A DNA stretch of 64,000 bases from Devosia pacifica (GCF_014652635.1 NZ_BMZE01000006.1:23359-87358); one strand, 5' to 3'; counted from the stretch's first letter, positions 17,099-25,988 are shown. A program made the numbers and translations. The notes: a model not told the origin generated them from the letters alone.

Positions 17099-17719
17099 GT
17101 GACAAAAACAATGGAGACTGTCACCGACTATCGTCAGCGGAAAACCTTGTGGATCGTACTGCTTTTGAACGTGGCAATTTCGGCGGCGTTCTTTGCGAGC
17201 GGCGCCGTCGGCGATTCAAGCGCTCTAATGGCAAACGGCTTGGATAACGCCTCTGACAGCCTGGTTTATGCCATTAGCCTGTTTGCCCTGTCACGCACGA
17301 GCAAGTGGAAGCGAATAGCTGCCAACGTGTCGGGAGGTCTGCTGTTGATTTTTGCCATTGGCATTTTATTGGATGCGCTACGCCGGTACTATGTAGGCTC
17401 CGAGCCACTGGGCCCACTTATGACTGTTATGGCTCTCGTCGCAGCGCTCGTGAATGGCGCCTGCATATGGCTGCTTGCGCGCCTCGAGGCGCCTGACGTG
17501 AATGTCCGGGCGGCGAATACCTTCAGCTTGAACGACTTCATTTCGAATGGTGGGATATTGGTCGCGGGCGGCCTTGTCTGGTGGTTGGGAAGTAGCTGGC
17601 CGGATCTTCTTGTTGGTGTTGCCGTTGCGGGTCTAGCTGCTTGGGGCGGAATTAGCATTCTGCGCGATGCACATAATGAGCATCACAAAGCGGTGCATGG
17701 AGGCGACCAGAACGAATAG
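17099..17719 (+). CDS. CDF-family-like cation transporter lacking the cytoplasmic domain
   Basis: The product has about 206 residues and six hydrophobic helices. It carries a CDF-type second-helix motif DNASD (about residue 50) and a fifth-helix NDFISN in place of HxxxD. After the sixth helix only about 20 residues remain, ending in a His-rich tail (HNEHHKAVHGG). CDF proteins normally have a C-terminal metal-sensing domain of about 90 residues, so this is a short variant similar to MamM-less or MntE-like truncated forms. Starts are possible at GTG 17099 or ATG 17111, neither with a strong ribosome site. The His-rich tail may serve as a metal sensor or buffer; the metal is unknown. Confidence 0.78.
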   Translation: MTKTMETVTDYRQRKTLWIVLLLNVAISAAFFASGAVGDSSALMANGLDNASDSLVYAISLFALSRTSKWKRIAANVSGGLLLIFAIGILLDALRRYYVGSEPLGPLMTVMALVAALVNGACIWLLARLEAPDVNVRAANTFSLNDFISNGGILVAGGLVWWLGSSWPDLLVGVAVAGLAAWGGISILRDAHNEHHKAVHGGDQNE

Positions 17720-17981
17720 GAATGATCCGGCAGGATCATCCAGTCGATCACGTGGCGGATCCTCGGGCTTCCGCCTCTCTGGCTTAAAAAAGCGCGTGCA
17801 GTACGACGGGCGGTTGGTGGTGTGGATCGATGTCACAGTGCTCTTCGCGAGCATCCGGTTTATAGGTGTTCGCATTCGACTGCTCGATGGCTTCCGCGCA
17901 ACGTATTTTCATCAAGCAAGACGCTGCGCCAGGCCGATAGGCCCATGGGGCATCGTGACCTGAACTACAGGAAATTGGCTG
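17720..17981. other. Short intergenic region before ccmF
   Basis: These 262 bases show no supported gene. The ccmF ribosome site (AGGAAA) is at the right edge. Overlapping open frames on both strands lack start signals. Confidence 0.4.
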
Positions 17982-19958
17982 ATGTCTATCGAACTGGGGC
18001 ATTTCGCGTTGATCCTCGCCTTCGCGATCGCAGTCGTTTCGACCATTGGTGGCTATGTGTATTGGCGCAGCGGAGAACGACTCGCGTCCTTCCTCCGGCA
18101 TGGAGCTGTACTGCAGTTCGTCCTGGTAGCTGTGGCCTTCACTGCACTCGTCCAGGCTTTCGTCAGTTCCGATTTTTCTCTGAAATTGGCAGTGGAGAAC
18201 TCCCATTCGCTAAAACCCCTATTATTCAAAATTTCAGGCGTTTGGGGAAACCACGAGGGCTCAATGCTCCTTTGGATACTCATTCTTGTGGCCTTTGGCG
18301 CCATGGTGGCGGCGTTCGGGCGCAAGCTGCCGACTGACCTTCTTGCGCTCGTGCTGGCCACGCAGAGTCTTCTAGTCGCAGGGTTTTGCGGCTTTACCAT
18401 CTTTACCTCCAACCCATTCCTGCGGATGTTCCCGCCCCCGCTGGAAGGCAATGACCTCAACCCGGTTTTGCAGGATATCGGCCTCGCCATTCACCCCCCG
18501 CTGCTCTACACCGGCTATGTCGGCTTCTCTATTTGCTTCTCGTTTGCCGTAGCGGCACTGATTTCCGGCCGCATCGACCAGGCTTGGGCCCGCTGGGTAC
18601 GCCCATGGACCATGCTGAGTTGGACCTTCCTGACTCTGGGCGTCACAATGGGCTCCTATTGGGCGTATTATGAGCTGGGATGGGGCGGCTGGTGGTTCTG
18701 GGACCCCGTGGAAAACGCCAGTTTCATGCCTTGGCTGGCGGGCACCGCGCTGCTCCATTCTGCGCTCGTCATGGAAAAGCGCAACGCGCTCAAGGTCTGG
18801 ACTATTTTTCTCTCCATCATCACTTTTAGTTTGTCGCTCCTGGGCACTTTTTTGGTCCGATCAGGCATCCTGACATCGGTCCACACTTTTGCCAGCGATC
18901 CTGCGCGCGGCATGGTCATCCTAGGGCTGATGGCACTGATTGTCGGCGGGGCGTTCGCGCTGTTTGTTATGCGCGCTTCTTCACTGCGCAGCGGAGGACT
19001 GTTTGCACCCGTCAGCCGCGAGGGCGCGCTCATCTTGAATAATCTATTTCTTGCGACCGCAACCGGGGCGGTGCTAGTCGGCACCCTTTATCCTTTGGCG
19101 CTGGATGCCCTGACAGGCACAACAATCTCGGTTGGCGCACCCTTTTTCAATCTAACTTTTGGGGCGCTAATGGCGCCACTGTTGCTGGTGCTTCCATTTG
19201 GGCCACTGCTCGCCTGGAAGCGCGCAGATGTGGTGGGGGCCGCACAACGGCTGTTGGGCGCCGCAGCCCTGGCAGTCTTCCTTACCATCCTGATTTCTTC
19301 GCTGGGTGGCGTTTCAATTTCGTTGGCACCGCTTGGGTTGCTGCTTGGTTTTTGGGTGTCATTTGGCGCTGTTGCTGATTTGATCGACCGCAGCAGGATC
19401 GGGCGCATTCCGTTGCGCGAAAGCTGGCGCCGCCTCGTGGGCCTGCCGCGTTCCGCGTGGTCGACAGCCCTTGCTCATTTCGGCATCGGCGTTACGGTGC
19501 TGGGGATCGTGTCGACCTCTGCCTGGGAAACTGAGCTCGTGACAACGCTCAATCCAGGCGAAAGCACTGAACTCTCCGGTTATGTCATTGCCTTCGATAG
19601 GTTCGGTCAAATGGCAGGGCCGAACTATGTTGCGGACGAGGGCCATTTTACCATCACTGCGCCAAACGGCAGCGTTCGGCAGCCTGTTGCCGAACGGCGA
19701 ACATACGTTGCCAGCGGCATGCCGACAACAGAAGCGGCAATTGAAACCTTTGGTTTCTCGCAGCTCTACCTGCAGCTCGGCGAACGCCTGGATACAAATC
19801 ACGTCATCCGCGTTTGGCACAAGCCCTACATCACGCTGATCTGGCTTGGCGCCATTCTAATGTCGATTGCCGGCGTCCTGTCGCTCACGGATCGCCGCCT
19901 GCGCATCGGTGTACCAACGCGGAGGGTGCACCGGGTCATTCCGGACGCCGCGGAGTAA
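17982..19958 (+). CDS. ccmF: Cytochrome c haem lyase subunit CcmF
   Basis: The 658-residue polytopic membrane protein of the System I cytochrome c maturation machinery receives haem from CcmE and joins it to the CxxCH cysteines of apocytochromes. The WWD haem-handling motif is clear (WGGWWFWDPVENASFMPWL, about residues 230-248), as are conserved histidines in WGNHEGSM and AIHPPLLYTGY. A large periplasmic loop near 520-620 precedes the last helix. Length matches the family. Unusually it stands alone here: no ccmE, ccmH or ccmI is adjacent, although ccdA and a TlpA-like gene converge on it from 20.1-21.4 kb. It may be a second copy supporting the caa3 haem c proteins of the first 9 kb. Confidence 0.95.
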   Translation: MSIELGHFALILAFAIAVVSTIGGYVYWRSGERLASFLRHGAVLQFVLVAVAFTALVQAFVSSDFSLKLAVENSHSLKPLLFKISGVWGNHEGSMLLWILILVAFGAMVAAFGRKLPTDLLALVLATQSLLVAGFCGFTIFTSNPFLRMFPPPLEGNDLNPVLQDIGLAIHPPLLYTGYVGFSICFSFAVAALISGRIDQAWARWVRPWTMLSWTFLTLGVTMGSYWAYYELGWGGWWFWDPVENASFMPWLAGTALLHSALVMEKRNALKVWTIFLSIITFSLSLLGTFLVRSGILTSVHTFASDPARGMVILGLMALIVGGAFALFVMRASSLRSGGLFAPVSREGALILNNLFLATATGAVLVGTLYPLALDALTGTTISVGAPFFNLTFGALMAPLLLVLPFGPLLAWKRADVVGAAQRLLGAAALAVFLTILISSLGGVSISLAPLGLLLGFWVSFGAVADLIDRSRIGRIPLRESWRRLVGLPRSAWSTALAHFGIGVTVLGIVSTSAWETELVTTLNPGESTELSGYVIAFDRFGQMAGPNYVADEGHFTITAPNGSVRQPVAERRTYVASGMPTTEAAIETFGFSQLYLQLGERLDTNHVIRVWHKPYITLIWLGAILMSIAGVLSLTDRRLRIGVPTRRVHRVIPDAAE

Positions 19959-20075
19959 CACTGTGAGCGCACGTTTCAGCGTGGATTGTTATGCACAAGA
20001 TATTCCGGCATCAAACTGCTCGCGGCGATTAGGATTCAGGCCTCTTGGCAGGCTCGTTGCTCGACTTCACCACCT

Positions 20076-20810
20076 CTAACCAATCTGCCTGAAAATAGGG
20101 AAGTTCTGTAGAAGCCAGAACGCGAACAACGACAGTTGCCCGGTAACCATGGCCACGCCCATTGCTATCATGACACCCCCCGCAATGACCTGCAGCCATC
20201 GCCCTGCACCGCGCATCACCTTTAGCCGCTCGGCCAGGCCCTGCATGAACAGGGCGGAGAGCACGAAAGGTAGTCCAAGCCCAGCTGAGTATACCGCTAG
20301 TAGCAAAACGCCGCTCGACGCAGTGGTGGATACCGCGCTAACTGTCAGTATGGCTCCCAGCACAGGGCCAATACAGGGGGTCCATCCGAATCCGAATGCC
20401 AGTCCTAGGAGGTATGCGCCAGCGGGGCGCCCACCCTGGATTGCACCGTGAAAGCGTATGTCCCGGTCCATCCAGGCAAACCTGATCAACCCGGTCGTAA
20501 ATATCCCAAACGCAATGACCAAAGTACCGCCGATCAGATTGGCTTCGGATCGGTAGGATAGCAAAAGCTGACTGACAAGCGTGGCGCTTGCGCCAAGCGC
20601 GATAAAGATCGTCGAAAAACCCAAGACAAAGCATAGACTTAGCAAAAGAGCGACAATACCGCTCCGGTCGATGGCCGAAGACCGGTCTGCCGCTGAATTT
20701 CCGGCAATGTAGGAGACGTAGCCGGGAACCAGGGGCAGCACGCATGGGGACAAAAATGACACCGCCCCTGCGAGGAAGGCCGTCAGAACACCGATATTGG
20801 AAATTTCCAC
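20076..20810 (-). CDS. ccdA: CcdA/DsbD-family thiol electron transporter
   Basis: The 244-residue membrane protein has six helices and the two redox cysteines of CcdA: SPCVLPL in helix 1 and GWTPCIGPV in helix 4. It moves reducing equivalents from cytoplasmic thioredoxin to periplasmic thioredoxin-like proteins, which keep apocytochrome cysteines reduced for haem attachment. The GTG at 20810 overlaps the final base of the upstream TlpA-like stop codon (TAGTG), so the two are coupled and the partner is evident. The open frame extends to 20897, but that part overlaps the partner gene. Together with ccmF nearby it forms a partial cytochrome c maturation set. Confidence 0.92.
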   Translation of the reverse strand: MEISNIGVLTAFLAGAVSFLSPCVLPLVPGYVSYIAGNSAADRSSAIDRSGIVALLLSLCFVLGFSTIFIALGASATLVSQLLLSYRSEANLIGGTLVIAFGIFTTGLIRFAWMDRDIRFHGAIQGGRPAGAYLLGLAFGFGWTPCIGPVLGAILTVSAVSTTASSGVLLLAVYSAGLGLPFVLSALFMQGLAERLKVMRGAGRWLQVIAGGVMIAMGVAMVTGQLSLFAFWLLQNFPIFRQIG

Positions 20811-21385
20811 TAGTTGACCGTAGGTGATTGAAACTGAGAGGTACTTCCGTTCTCCAGATAGAGACGGATCGCATTTGCGGTGCGCGGCAGGTCCCATTCC
20901 ACAGGACCGACCCAGCGATAGACTTCAATTCCCTCCCTGCTGATGAGAAGAGTCGTTGGAAGACCAACCACACCGGCGGCCTCCATGACGTTCATGGAGG
21001 GATCGAGATAGATACCCAAGCTCTTCACGTTGATCTCATCGAAGAATGGCTGAACGGCCTCGTTCCCCGTGCGATCGATGGAGAGGGCCACGACCTTGAT
21101 CTGGTCACTACCGACTGCCTGTTGCAAACGGTCGAGTGCCGGCATCTCCTCGCGACAAGGGGCACACCATGTCGCCCAGACGTTTAGCAGTGTCACCCTG
21201 CCGCGGAACTCCGCTAAGCTTATCGCTTCGCCCTGCGCGTTGGTGAAGGCGAGGTCCGAGAGGGACGTGGCGCGCATCGATGCAGGGATAGACTTTTCAT
21301 CTGGCGCTTGCAGAACGAACATTCCGATTGCAAGCGACAAGAGCGCAAGCAGCCCAATCGGCACACACCACCACAGTACCCTCAT
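20810..21385 (-). CDS. TlpA/ResA-like membrane-anchored thioredoxin
   Basis: This 191-residue protein has an N-terminal anchor helix (WWCVPIGLLALLSLAIGMFVL) and a periplasmic thioredoxin domain with the active site WCAPC in NVWATWCAPCREEMP (near residue 80) and a cis-Pro loop GVVGLPTTLL. TlpA/ResA proteins reduce disulfides in apocytochromes or in the CuA site of oxidase subunit II. It is the first gene of a two-gene unit with ccdA, its expected electron donor. The ATG at 21385 is chosen because the signal anchor begins there; the upstream extension to 21484 is not supported. A caa3 oxidase with CuA and haem c in the same window is a plausible client. Confidence 0.9.
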   Translation of the reverse strand: MRVLWWCVPIGLLALLSLAIGMFVLQAPDEKSIPASMRATSLSDLAFTNAQGEAISLAEFRGRVTLLNVWATWCAPCREEMPALDRLQQAVGSDQIKVVALSIDRTGNEAVQPFFDEINVKSLGIYLDPSMNVMEAAGVVGLPTTLLISREGIEVYRWVGPVEWDLPRTANAIRLYLENGSTSQFQSPTVN

Positions 21386-21837
21386 CAACGGAATCTTGGC
21401 GTGAGTTGCCTGCCGAGGTATAGAAGCCCTGAACAAATCATCATCCGTACCGGCCGTACCTCGCCAACGCCTGTTCGATACCAACGGGTGACTTCGACGC
21501 TCGATCGATAAGCCATAGGGGCACCTTGCATCCCTGGGTCAACAGCCTGTGACATGAACAGCTTTGTCCTGAGCATTATGCGGTTCCTAGTTGATCGCCA
21601 GATTGCCCTCTCCTTCGTATTCGCGCCATCCACGTAGCTGTGACTAAACCGCGCGCTCGCTTGATCCGCGAAGCGCTCCCGCCCCGTTGCGGGCAACTGA
21701 ACGCTGTGGTCTTGCCGTGGATCCGAGCGCGGACACACGCGTCGTTATAAAGCAGGGACCGTAGCTTGTCTTCGAGCTTGCCAGAAGTTCATTCTCATGC
21801 TTATTGCAAATGACTTGCAAATGCACCAAGGCTGGTA
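21386..21837. other. Intergenic region upstream of mntH
   Basis: These 452 bases lie between divergent tlpA-like and mntH genes. Apart from the Fur-type operator at 21805-21819 no feature is supported. Long open frames here are not backed by ribosome sites. Confidence 0.4.
21805..21819. promoter_or_regulatory. Fur/Mur-type operator upstream of mntH
   Basis: TGCAAAT-G-ACTTGCA is a 7-1-7 dyad with six of seven positions paired, the architecture bound by Fur-superfamily repressors. It overlaps a direct repeat of TTGCAAATG (21804-21812, 21815-21823). It lies 19 bases before the mntH start, so a bound repressor would block expression. A Fur-family gene is second in the same operon. The same half-sites occur upstream of the multicopper oxidase at 40 kb. 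Confidence 0.65.
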
Positions 21838-23175
21838 ATGGACGCGCGTGTACCAAAAACATTTTCAGGTTGGAAGCAAGGCAACCGCGATGCGTCGCTC
21901 TCCGACGTCCACCGCTCAATCCCGGTAAAATCCCAATCCTCGGTTTGGCGTCGCGCGGCGGCGTTCGTCGGTCCGGGCTATTTGGTGGCGGTCGGCTACA
22001 TGGACCCAGGCAACTGGGCAACCTCGCTGGCGGGCGGCTCCAAGTTCGGTTACGCGCTCCTCGTCGTCGCTCTGGTTTCGAACATCATGGCGATCGTGCT
22101 GCAGTCGCTGTGCGCCCGGCTCGCCATCGCGTCTGGCCGAGACCTGGCGCAGGCATGCCGGGACGCGTTTCCAAAGCCTGTCGCTTACCTGCTGTGGTTC
22201 CTGGCCGAGATCGCAATTATTGCGACCGATATCGCCGAGGTCATCGGCACGGCTATCGGCCTCAACCTTATCTTCGGCATCCCGCTCGAGATCGGCGTAC
22301 TTATCACCGCGCTCGACGTCTTCCTCATCCTCTACCTGCAGAAACTAGGGTTCCGGTGGGTGGAGGCGCTGATAGTTGCCTTGCTTGCCGTGGTCGCCGC
22401 CTGTTTTGTGGTCCAGATCGCATTGGCCGACCCGAATTGGGGCGACGTGATCCGCGGCTTCGCGCCAACGACGGAAATCGTGACCAATCCCGAAATGCTC
22501 TACCTCGCCCTCGGAATCCTCGGGGCGACGGTGATGCCCCACAACCTTTATCTCCATTCGGGCATCGTTCAGACCCGCGATTACGGCGACAGCGTGCCAG
22601 AGAGAAAGGAGGCGCTGAAATTCGCCACCATCGACTCTACCGTCGCGCTCATGTTCGCTCTGTGCATCAACGCATCGATCCTGATCCTTGCTGCAGCCAC
22701 CTTCAACGTCGCCGGACAAACCGAAGTCGCGGAGCTTGGGGAGGTCCACAACCTTCTCGCGCCGATGCTGGGGCTGGCGATCGCGCCCACGCTATTCGGC
22801 ATCGCCCTACTGTGCTGCGGCATCAACTCCACCGTCACCGCTACCCTTGCGGGTCAGATCGTCATGGAGGGGTTCCTCAACATCCAACTCCCCCCATGGC
22901 TCCGTCGACTGATCACCCGGGCGATCGCCATCATCCCGGCGGCGAGCGTGACCATATGGTTCGGCCAGTCGGGGACCGCTCAGCTTCTTATCCTCACTCA
23001 AGTGGTGCTGAGCCTTCAACTGTCCTTTGCCGTCTTCCCGCTGGTCATGTTCACAGCGGACAAAACCAAGATGGGTGAACTCGTCGCGCCCAATTGGCTC
23101 ATCGCCTTCGCGGTGTTCATAGCGGTAGTTATCGCCGGGCTGAACGCTAAGCTCTTGGTAGATTTCGTGTTCTGA
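21838..23175 (+). CDS. mntH: NRAMP-family Mn2+/divalent metal importer
   Basis: The 445-residue proton-coupled importer for Mn2+ (and Fe2+) has eleven helices, with metal-binding motifs DPGNWATS in helix 1 (about residue 56) and [10 protein letters not shown] in helix 6. The N-terminus has about 30 extra polar residues. The family motif GQIVMEGFL near residue 345 is present. A Fur-type operator lies just upstream. One base after its TGA begins a Fur-family regulator gene, so transport and control are co-transcribed. This matches Mur-type manganese control in rhizobia, although in those species the regulator is usually encoded elsewhere. Confidence 0.95.
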   Translation: MDARVPKTFSGWKQGNRDASLSDVHRSIPVKSQSSVWRRAAAFVGPGYLVAVGYMDPGNWATSLAGGSKFGYALLVVALVSNIMAIVLQSLCARLAIASGRDLAQACRDAFPKPVAYLLWFLAEIAIIATDIAEVIGTAIGLNLIFGIPLEIGVLITALDVFLILYLQKLGFRWVEALIVALLAVVAACFVVQIALADPNWGDVIRGFAPTTEIVTNPEMLYLALGILGATVMPHNLYLHSGIVQTRDYGDSVPERKEALKFATIDSTVALMFALCINASILILAAATFNVAGQTEVAELGEVHNLLAPMLGLAIAPTLFGIALLCCGINSTVTATLAGQIVMEGFLNIQLPPWLRRLITRAIAIIPAASVTIWFGQSGTAQLLILTQVVLSLQLSFAVFPLVMFTADKTKMGELVAPNWLIAFAVFIAVVIAGLNAKLLVDFVF

Positions 23176-23176
23176 G

Positions 23177-23665
23177 ATGGCGGACACAACCGACATTGAC
23201 ACGCTCCTACAGGAATGCCGCGCTCATGGGCTGAAAGCCACGGAAAATCTTAGAGCCGTCCTGGCCGCCTTGGCTGAAGGCGTGCGAGCTGAAGGGATGC
23301 GGCATCCGGACGTCGAAGAACTGCGCCGGGCGGTAGAGGCGAGAGGGCACCGCATCGCCTTGGCCAGCGTGTACCGTATCGTCGCCCAACTCACCCGGGT
23401 CGGCATTGTTGAGACCCACCATTTCGAGACTGGCAAGTCGAGGTACGAGCTCGCAAAGGGCCAAACGCACGACCACCTGGTCGATATCGATACCGGTGAC
23501 ATCCTGGATTTCCATGATGCGGCAATGGATGAGATCGAGGAGCGTGTGGCCGCCAGACTTGGGTATCGGATCGTTCGACGACGCGTCGAACTCTATGCGG
23601 TACGAATGGAACCGCGCGCGACGCTTCCGATCACCGTCGACGGTGGGGAAGGTGAGGCGAATTGA
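23177..23665 (+). CDS. Fur-family metal-responsive regulator
   Basis: The 162-residue protein has a winged-helix DNA-binding half (KATENLRAVLAAL, then HRIALASVYRIVAQLTRVGIV) and a dimerisation half with the metal-site segments ETHHFETGKSRYEL and THDHLVDIDTG. Only one cysteine (C14) is present, so the Cys4 structural zinc site of classical Fur/Zur is missing, as in some Mur/Irr-like members. The start lies one base after the mntH stop. It probably represses the mntH-fur operon through the dyad at 21805 and, by half-site similarity, perhaps the multicopper oxidase operon at 40 kb. Whether Mn or Fe is sensed cannot be read from the sequence. Confidence 0.88.
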   Translation: MADTTDIDTLLQECRAHGLKATENLRAVLAALAEGVRAEGMRHPDVEELRRAVEARGHRIALASVYRIVAQLTRVGIVETHHFETGKSRYELAKGQTHDHLVDIDTGDILDFHDAAMDEIEERVAARLGYRIVRRRVELYAVRMEPRATLPITVDGGEGEAN

Positions 23666-23681
23666 GCGCGCAAGCCGACAT

Positions 23682-23978
23682 TTACTTGCCTTGTTTGCTA
23701 CGAGGTTTGCTTAGTGGTTCGCCAGACCTGCGCACTCCCGGTAAGGGGGCGAGGAGACCCAGGAAGCCCAGTCGGCTCATCACAACAATTGCAAACGGCC
23801 AGATGAGGGCGGACAGGAAGCTGTTCAGTGCCAAGCGGCCCTGGCTCACCTCCCCGGTCAGCCCGGACCATAGCAGGACTATCTCGGCCGCGATGACGCA
23901 GAAAAGCGGCAACGCGGTAGATCCGAAACCCCGGAACGCGACCAAGGTGGTGAAGAACACGAGAAGGCCGGCATGCAT
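23682..23978 (-). CDS. Hydrophobic ORF, apparently missing its 5' end
   Basis: The minus strand encodes about 98 residues with three hydrophobic segments (AGLLVFFTTLVAF, LPLFCVIAAEIVLLW, FLSALIWPFAIVVM) and a basic C-terminus (RSGEPLSKPRSKQGK). The open frame continues upstream to 24476, but there it is antisense to motA and not protein-like. The first plausible Met (23978) has no ribosome site. The protein-like text starts exactly where the motA remnant begins on the other strand, so this is probably the tail of a membrane protein whose start was lost at the same junction. No family is recognised. Confidence 0.4.
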   Translation of the reverse strand: MHAGLLVFFTTLVAFRGFGSTALPLFCVIAAEIVLLWSGLTGEVSQGRLALNSFLSALIWPFAIVVMSRLGFLGLLAPLPGVRRSGEPLSKPRSKQGK

Positions 23979-24665
23979 GTGATTGGCAAGATTTTCAAAG
24001 GCCCAGCCTACAACAAGCAGGCATACCTCGAACTGCTCGGCATGCAGTTCGCCATGTACAAGCTCGTGCAGGCCAAGGGCATCCTTGCCCTTGAGCAACA
24101 CGTGGAAAACCCCAAAGAGTCCACGCTGTTCAACGCCTTTCCCACCTTTGCGAAGAACCACCATGCCGTTGAATTCGTGTGCGACTACATGCGCATGGTA
24201 ACCCTCGGATCGAACAACGTGCACGAGATGGAAGCTCTCATGGACGAGGAGCTCGAGACCCATCACCAGGAACAGGAACGTATGGTGGGCGCGCTGCAGT
24301 CGCTCGCCGACGGCACCCCCGCCTTGGGCATCGTGGCCGCCGTTTTGGGCGTCATCAAGACGATGGGGTCGATTAGCGAGCCACCGGAAGTCCTGGGTCA
24401 CATGATCGGCGGCGCTCTGGTCGGCACGTTCTTCGGTGTGTTCATCGCCTACGGGCTGTTCGGACCCATGGCGCAATCGCTGCGCGGAACCTACGAATCG
24501 GAGTCCAAGTACTTTCTATCCCTCAAGACCGGCCTTCTTGCACACATCTCCGGTCAAGTGCCGGTGATGGCCGTCGAGTTCGCCCGTAAGGCGCTGATGT
24601 CCGAAGTGAGGCCGACCTTTGAGGAAGTCGATCTGGCAACACAGAATTTGCCCGCCACAACCTGA
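23973..24665 (+). pseudogene. motA: Flagellar stator protein MotA, N-terminally truncated
   Basis: The 230 residues match the last four-fifths of MotA. After MHVIGKIFKGPAYNKQAYLE come the cytoplasmic loop (ALEQHVENPKES, CDYMRMVTLGSNNVHEMEA) and helices 3-4 (GTPALGIVAAVLGVIKTMGS, IGGALVGTFFGVFIAYGLFG). The first two membrane helices, about 60 residues of the usual 290, are absent, and upstream sequence does not encode them. There is no motB and no ribosome site. Without helices 1-2 a stator ring cannot form, so this is a remnant of a chromosomal-type flagellar locus joined here by recombination at about 23973. Confidence 0.85.
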
Positions 24666-24740
24666 TCGTAGGTGTTCCCAATCCTGGCACACAGCTGGTC
24701 GGGCTTGCCAGCTTGCCTGCGGGGTATCTGCAATTAGCGG

Positions 24741-25988
24741 CTAGGTTTCGAAGGTAACCTTGCCGGCCATATCGAATTCGTAGACGTCGTCGCGGAAACT
24801 AACGACACCTTGGCGGTTAGCCCATGCCGATATGTAGGTGGTGTGGATTTCGACAGGATTTCGGACATCGACGTCCTTCCGCTCGCCCGTAGAGAACACG
24901 TTCGCGATTTCCCCAGAGCCCCAGTCGCCGTTGTCGCGCAGAACCCAGCCGACAAAATCTTGTACCTGGTCAACCCGCACGCAGCCCGACGAATAGAACC
25001 GAGCGTTCTCGCCGAAAAGCCCCTTTGTCGGCGTGTCGTGCAGGTAGACGGCATGAGGGTTGTGGAAGTTGATCTTCACGTTACCCATGGAGTTCTGCGG
25101 CCCAGGGTCTTGCCGGAAGCTATAGTTGACCGCCTCCTCGGTCTGCCAGTTGATGTCGGTGGGCTGCAACTCGGCGCCGCTGCTATCGTAGATCCGGATC
25201 TGCTGCTCGGTCAGGTAGTTTGGGTTCTCGTTCATGTATTTGATAAGATCCCGCCGGATGATCGACACCGGCACGTTCCAAAACGGATTGAAATTGATCT
25301 GGTGAATGCGGCTCTTCAGGATCGGCGTTTGCCGGTCAATGCGACCGACCACGGCTGTGTGCCTGCGCACGACCGTGCCACCCTCCACAGTCTCAACAAA
25401 CGCCGCGGGAATGTTGACCACGACATAGCGGTCGGCCAATGACGATGCCATGGCCTGGACGCGGAGGAGGTTGAGGCGCAGCTGATGGAGGCGAGTCTCT
25501 GCCGGAACGTTCAACGCGTACCAAGTTGCCTCGTCAACTTGACCGCTGACCTGTAGACCGTGTCGCGCCTGGAACCGCCTCAGGGCGGCGTCGGTGGTGG
25601 CATCGGCAACATTGTCGATATTTTCGGCCATTGGCATGTCGGCGGACGACAGCAGTCGACGTTTTAGCTGGATAACACCTTCTCGTGCCACTCCAAGTGT
25701 CACGCCATAGGTCTCCTGCGGCACCTGCTCCCAGCCACCACGCGCCACGAACGGCTCGTATTGAGCAATGGCCATTAAAAGATTGTTGGCAGTATCGTAG
25801 GAAAGGATTGGCTCGATTGTATCGATCGCCTGCAGCGCTGCGGCGCTATTGGCCTCGCGTTCGGCGTCCGTCAATGTGCGGCTCTGGTTCATCATGTCCC
25901 AAAGCGACTGAGCCCGGGCTGGGCCGGGGGCAAACACGGCGGCACCGGCCGCTGCCGAAACCAACCCTACGAAATCACGCCTTCTCAT
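24741..25988 (-). CDS. L,D-transpeptidase, YcbB-like, Tat-exported
   Basis: The 415-residue protein begins with a twin-arginine-type signal (MRRRDFVGLVSAAAGAAVF). It has a peptidoglycan-binding module with RRFQARHGLQVSGQVDEATW (about residues 150-170) and a YkuD catalytic domain in which YSSGCVRVDQV (about residue 330) contains the nucleophilic cysteine and HDTPTKGLFGE the conserved histidine region. Such enzymes make 3-3 cross-links in peptidoglycan, important in polar-growing Hyphomicrobiales. The start at 25988 is chosen because the signal peptide begins there. It is monocistronic as far as can be seen, and is one of two L,D-transpeptidases in the window. Confidence 0.92.
   Translation of the reverse strand: MRRRDFVGLVSAAAGAAVFAPGPARAQSLWDMMNQSRTLTDAEREANSAAALQAIDTIEPILSYDTANNLLMAIAQYEPFVARGGWEQVPQETYGVTLGVAREGVIQLKRRLLSSADMPMAENIDNVADATTDAALRRFQARHGLQVSGQVDEATWYALNVPAETRLHQLRLNLLRVQAMASSLADRYVVVNIPAAFVETVEGGTVVRRHTAVVGRIDRQTPILKSRIHQINFNPFWNVPVSIIRRDLIKYMNENPNYLTEQQIRIYDSSGAELQPTDINWQTEEAVNYSFRQDPGPQNSMGNVKINFHNPHAVYLHDTPTKGLFGENARFYSSGCVRVDQVQDFVGWVLRDNGDWGSGEIANVFSTGERKDVDVRNPVEIHTTYISAWANRQGVVSFRDDVYEFDMAGKVTFET

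Noticed and set aside
21386..21738. Upstream extension of the TlpA-like protein or a separate gene in the tlpA-mntH gap
   Set aside because: The anchor helix begins at 21385 and the upstream text has no start signal or protein character.
23979..24476. Minus-strand continuation of the hydrophobic ORF to give a 264-residue protein
   Set aside because: This part is antisense to a clear MotA coding sequence, is His/Gly-rich and not family-like; it is a shadow frame.
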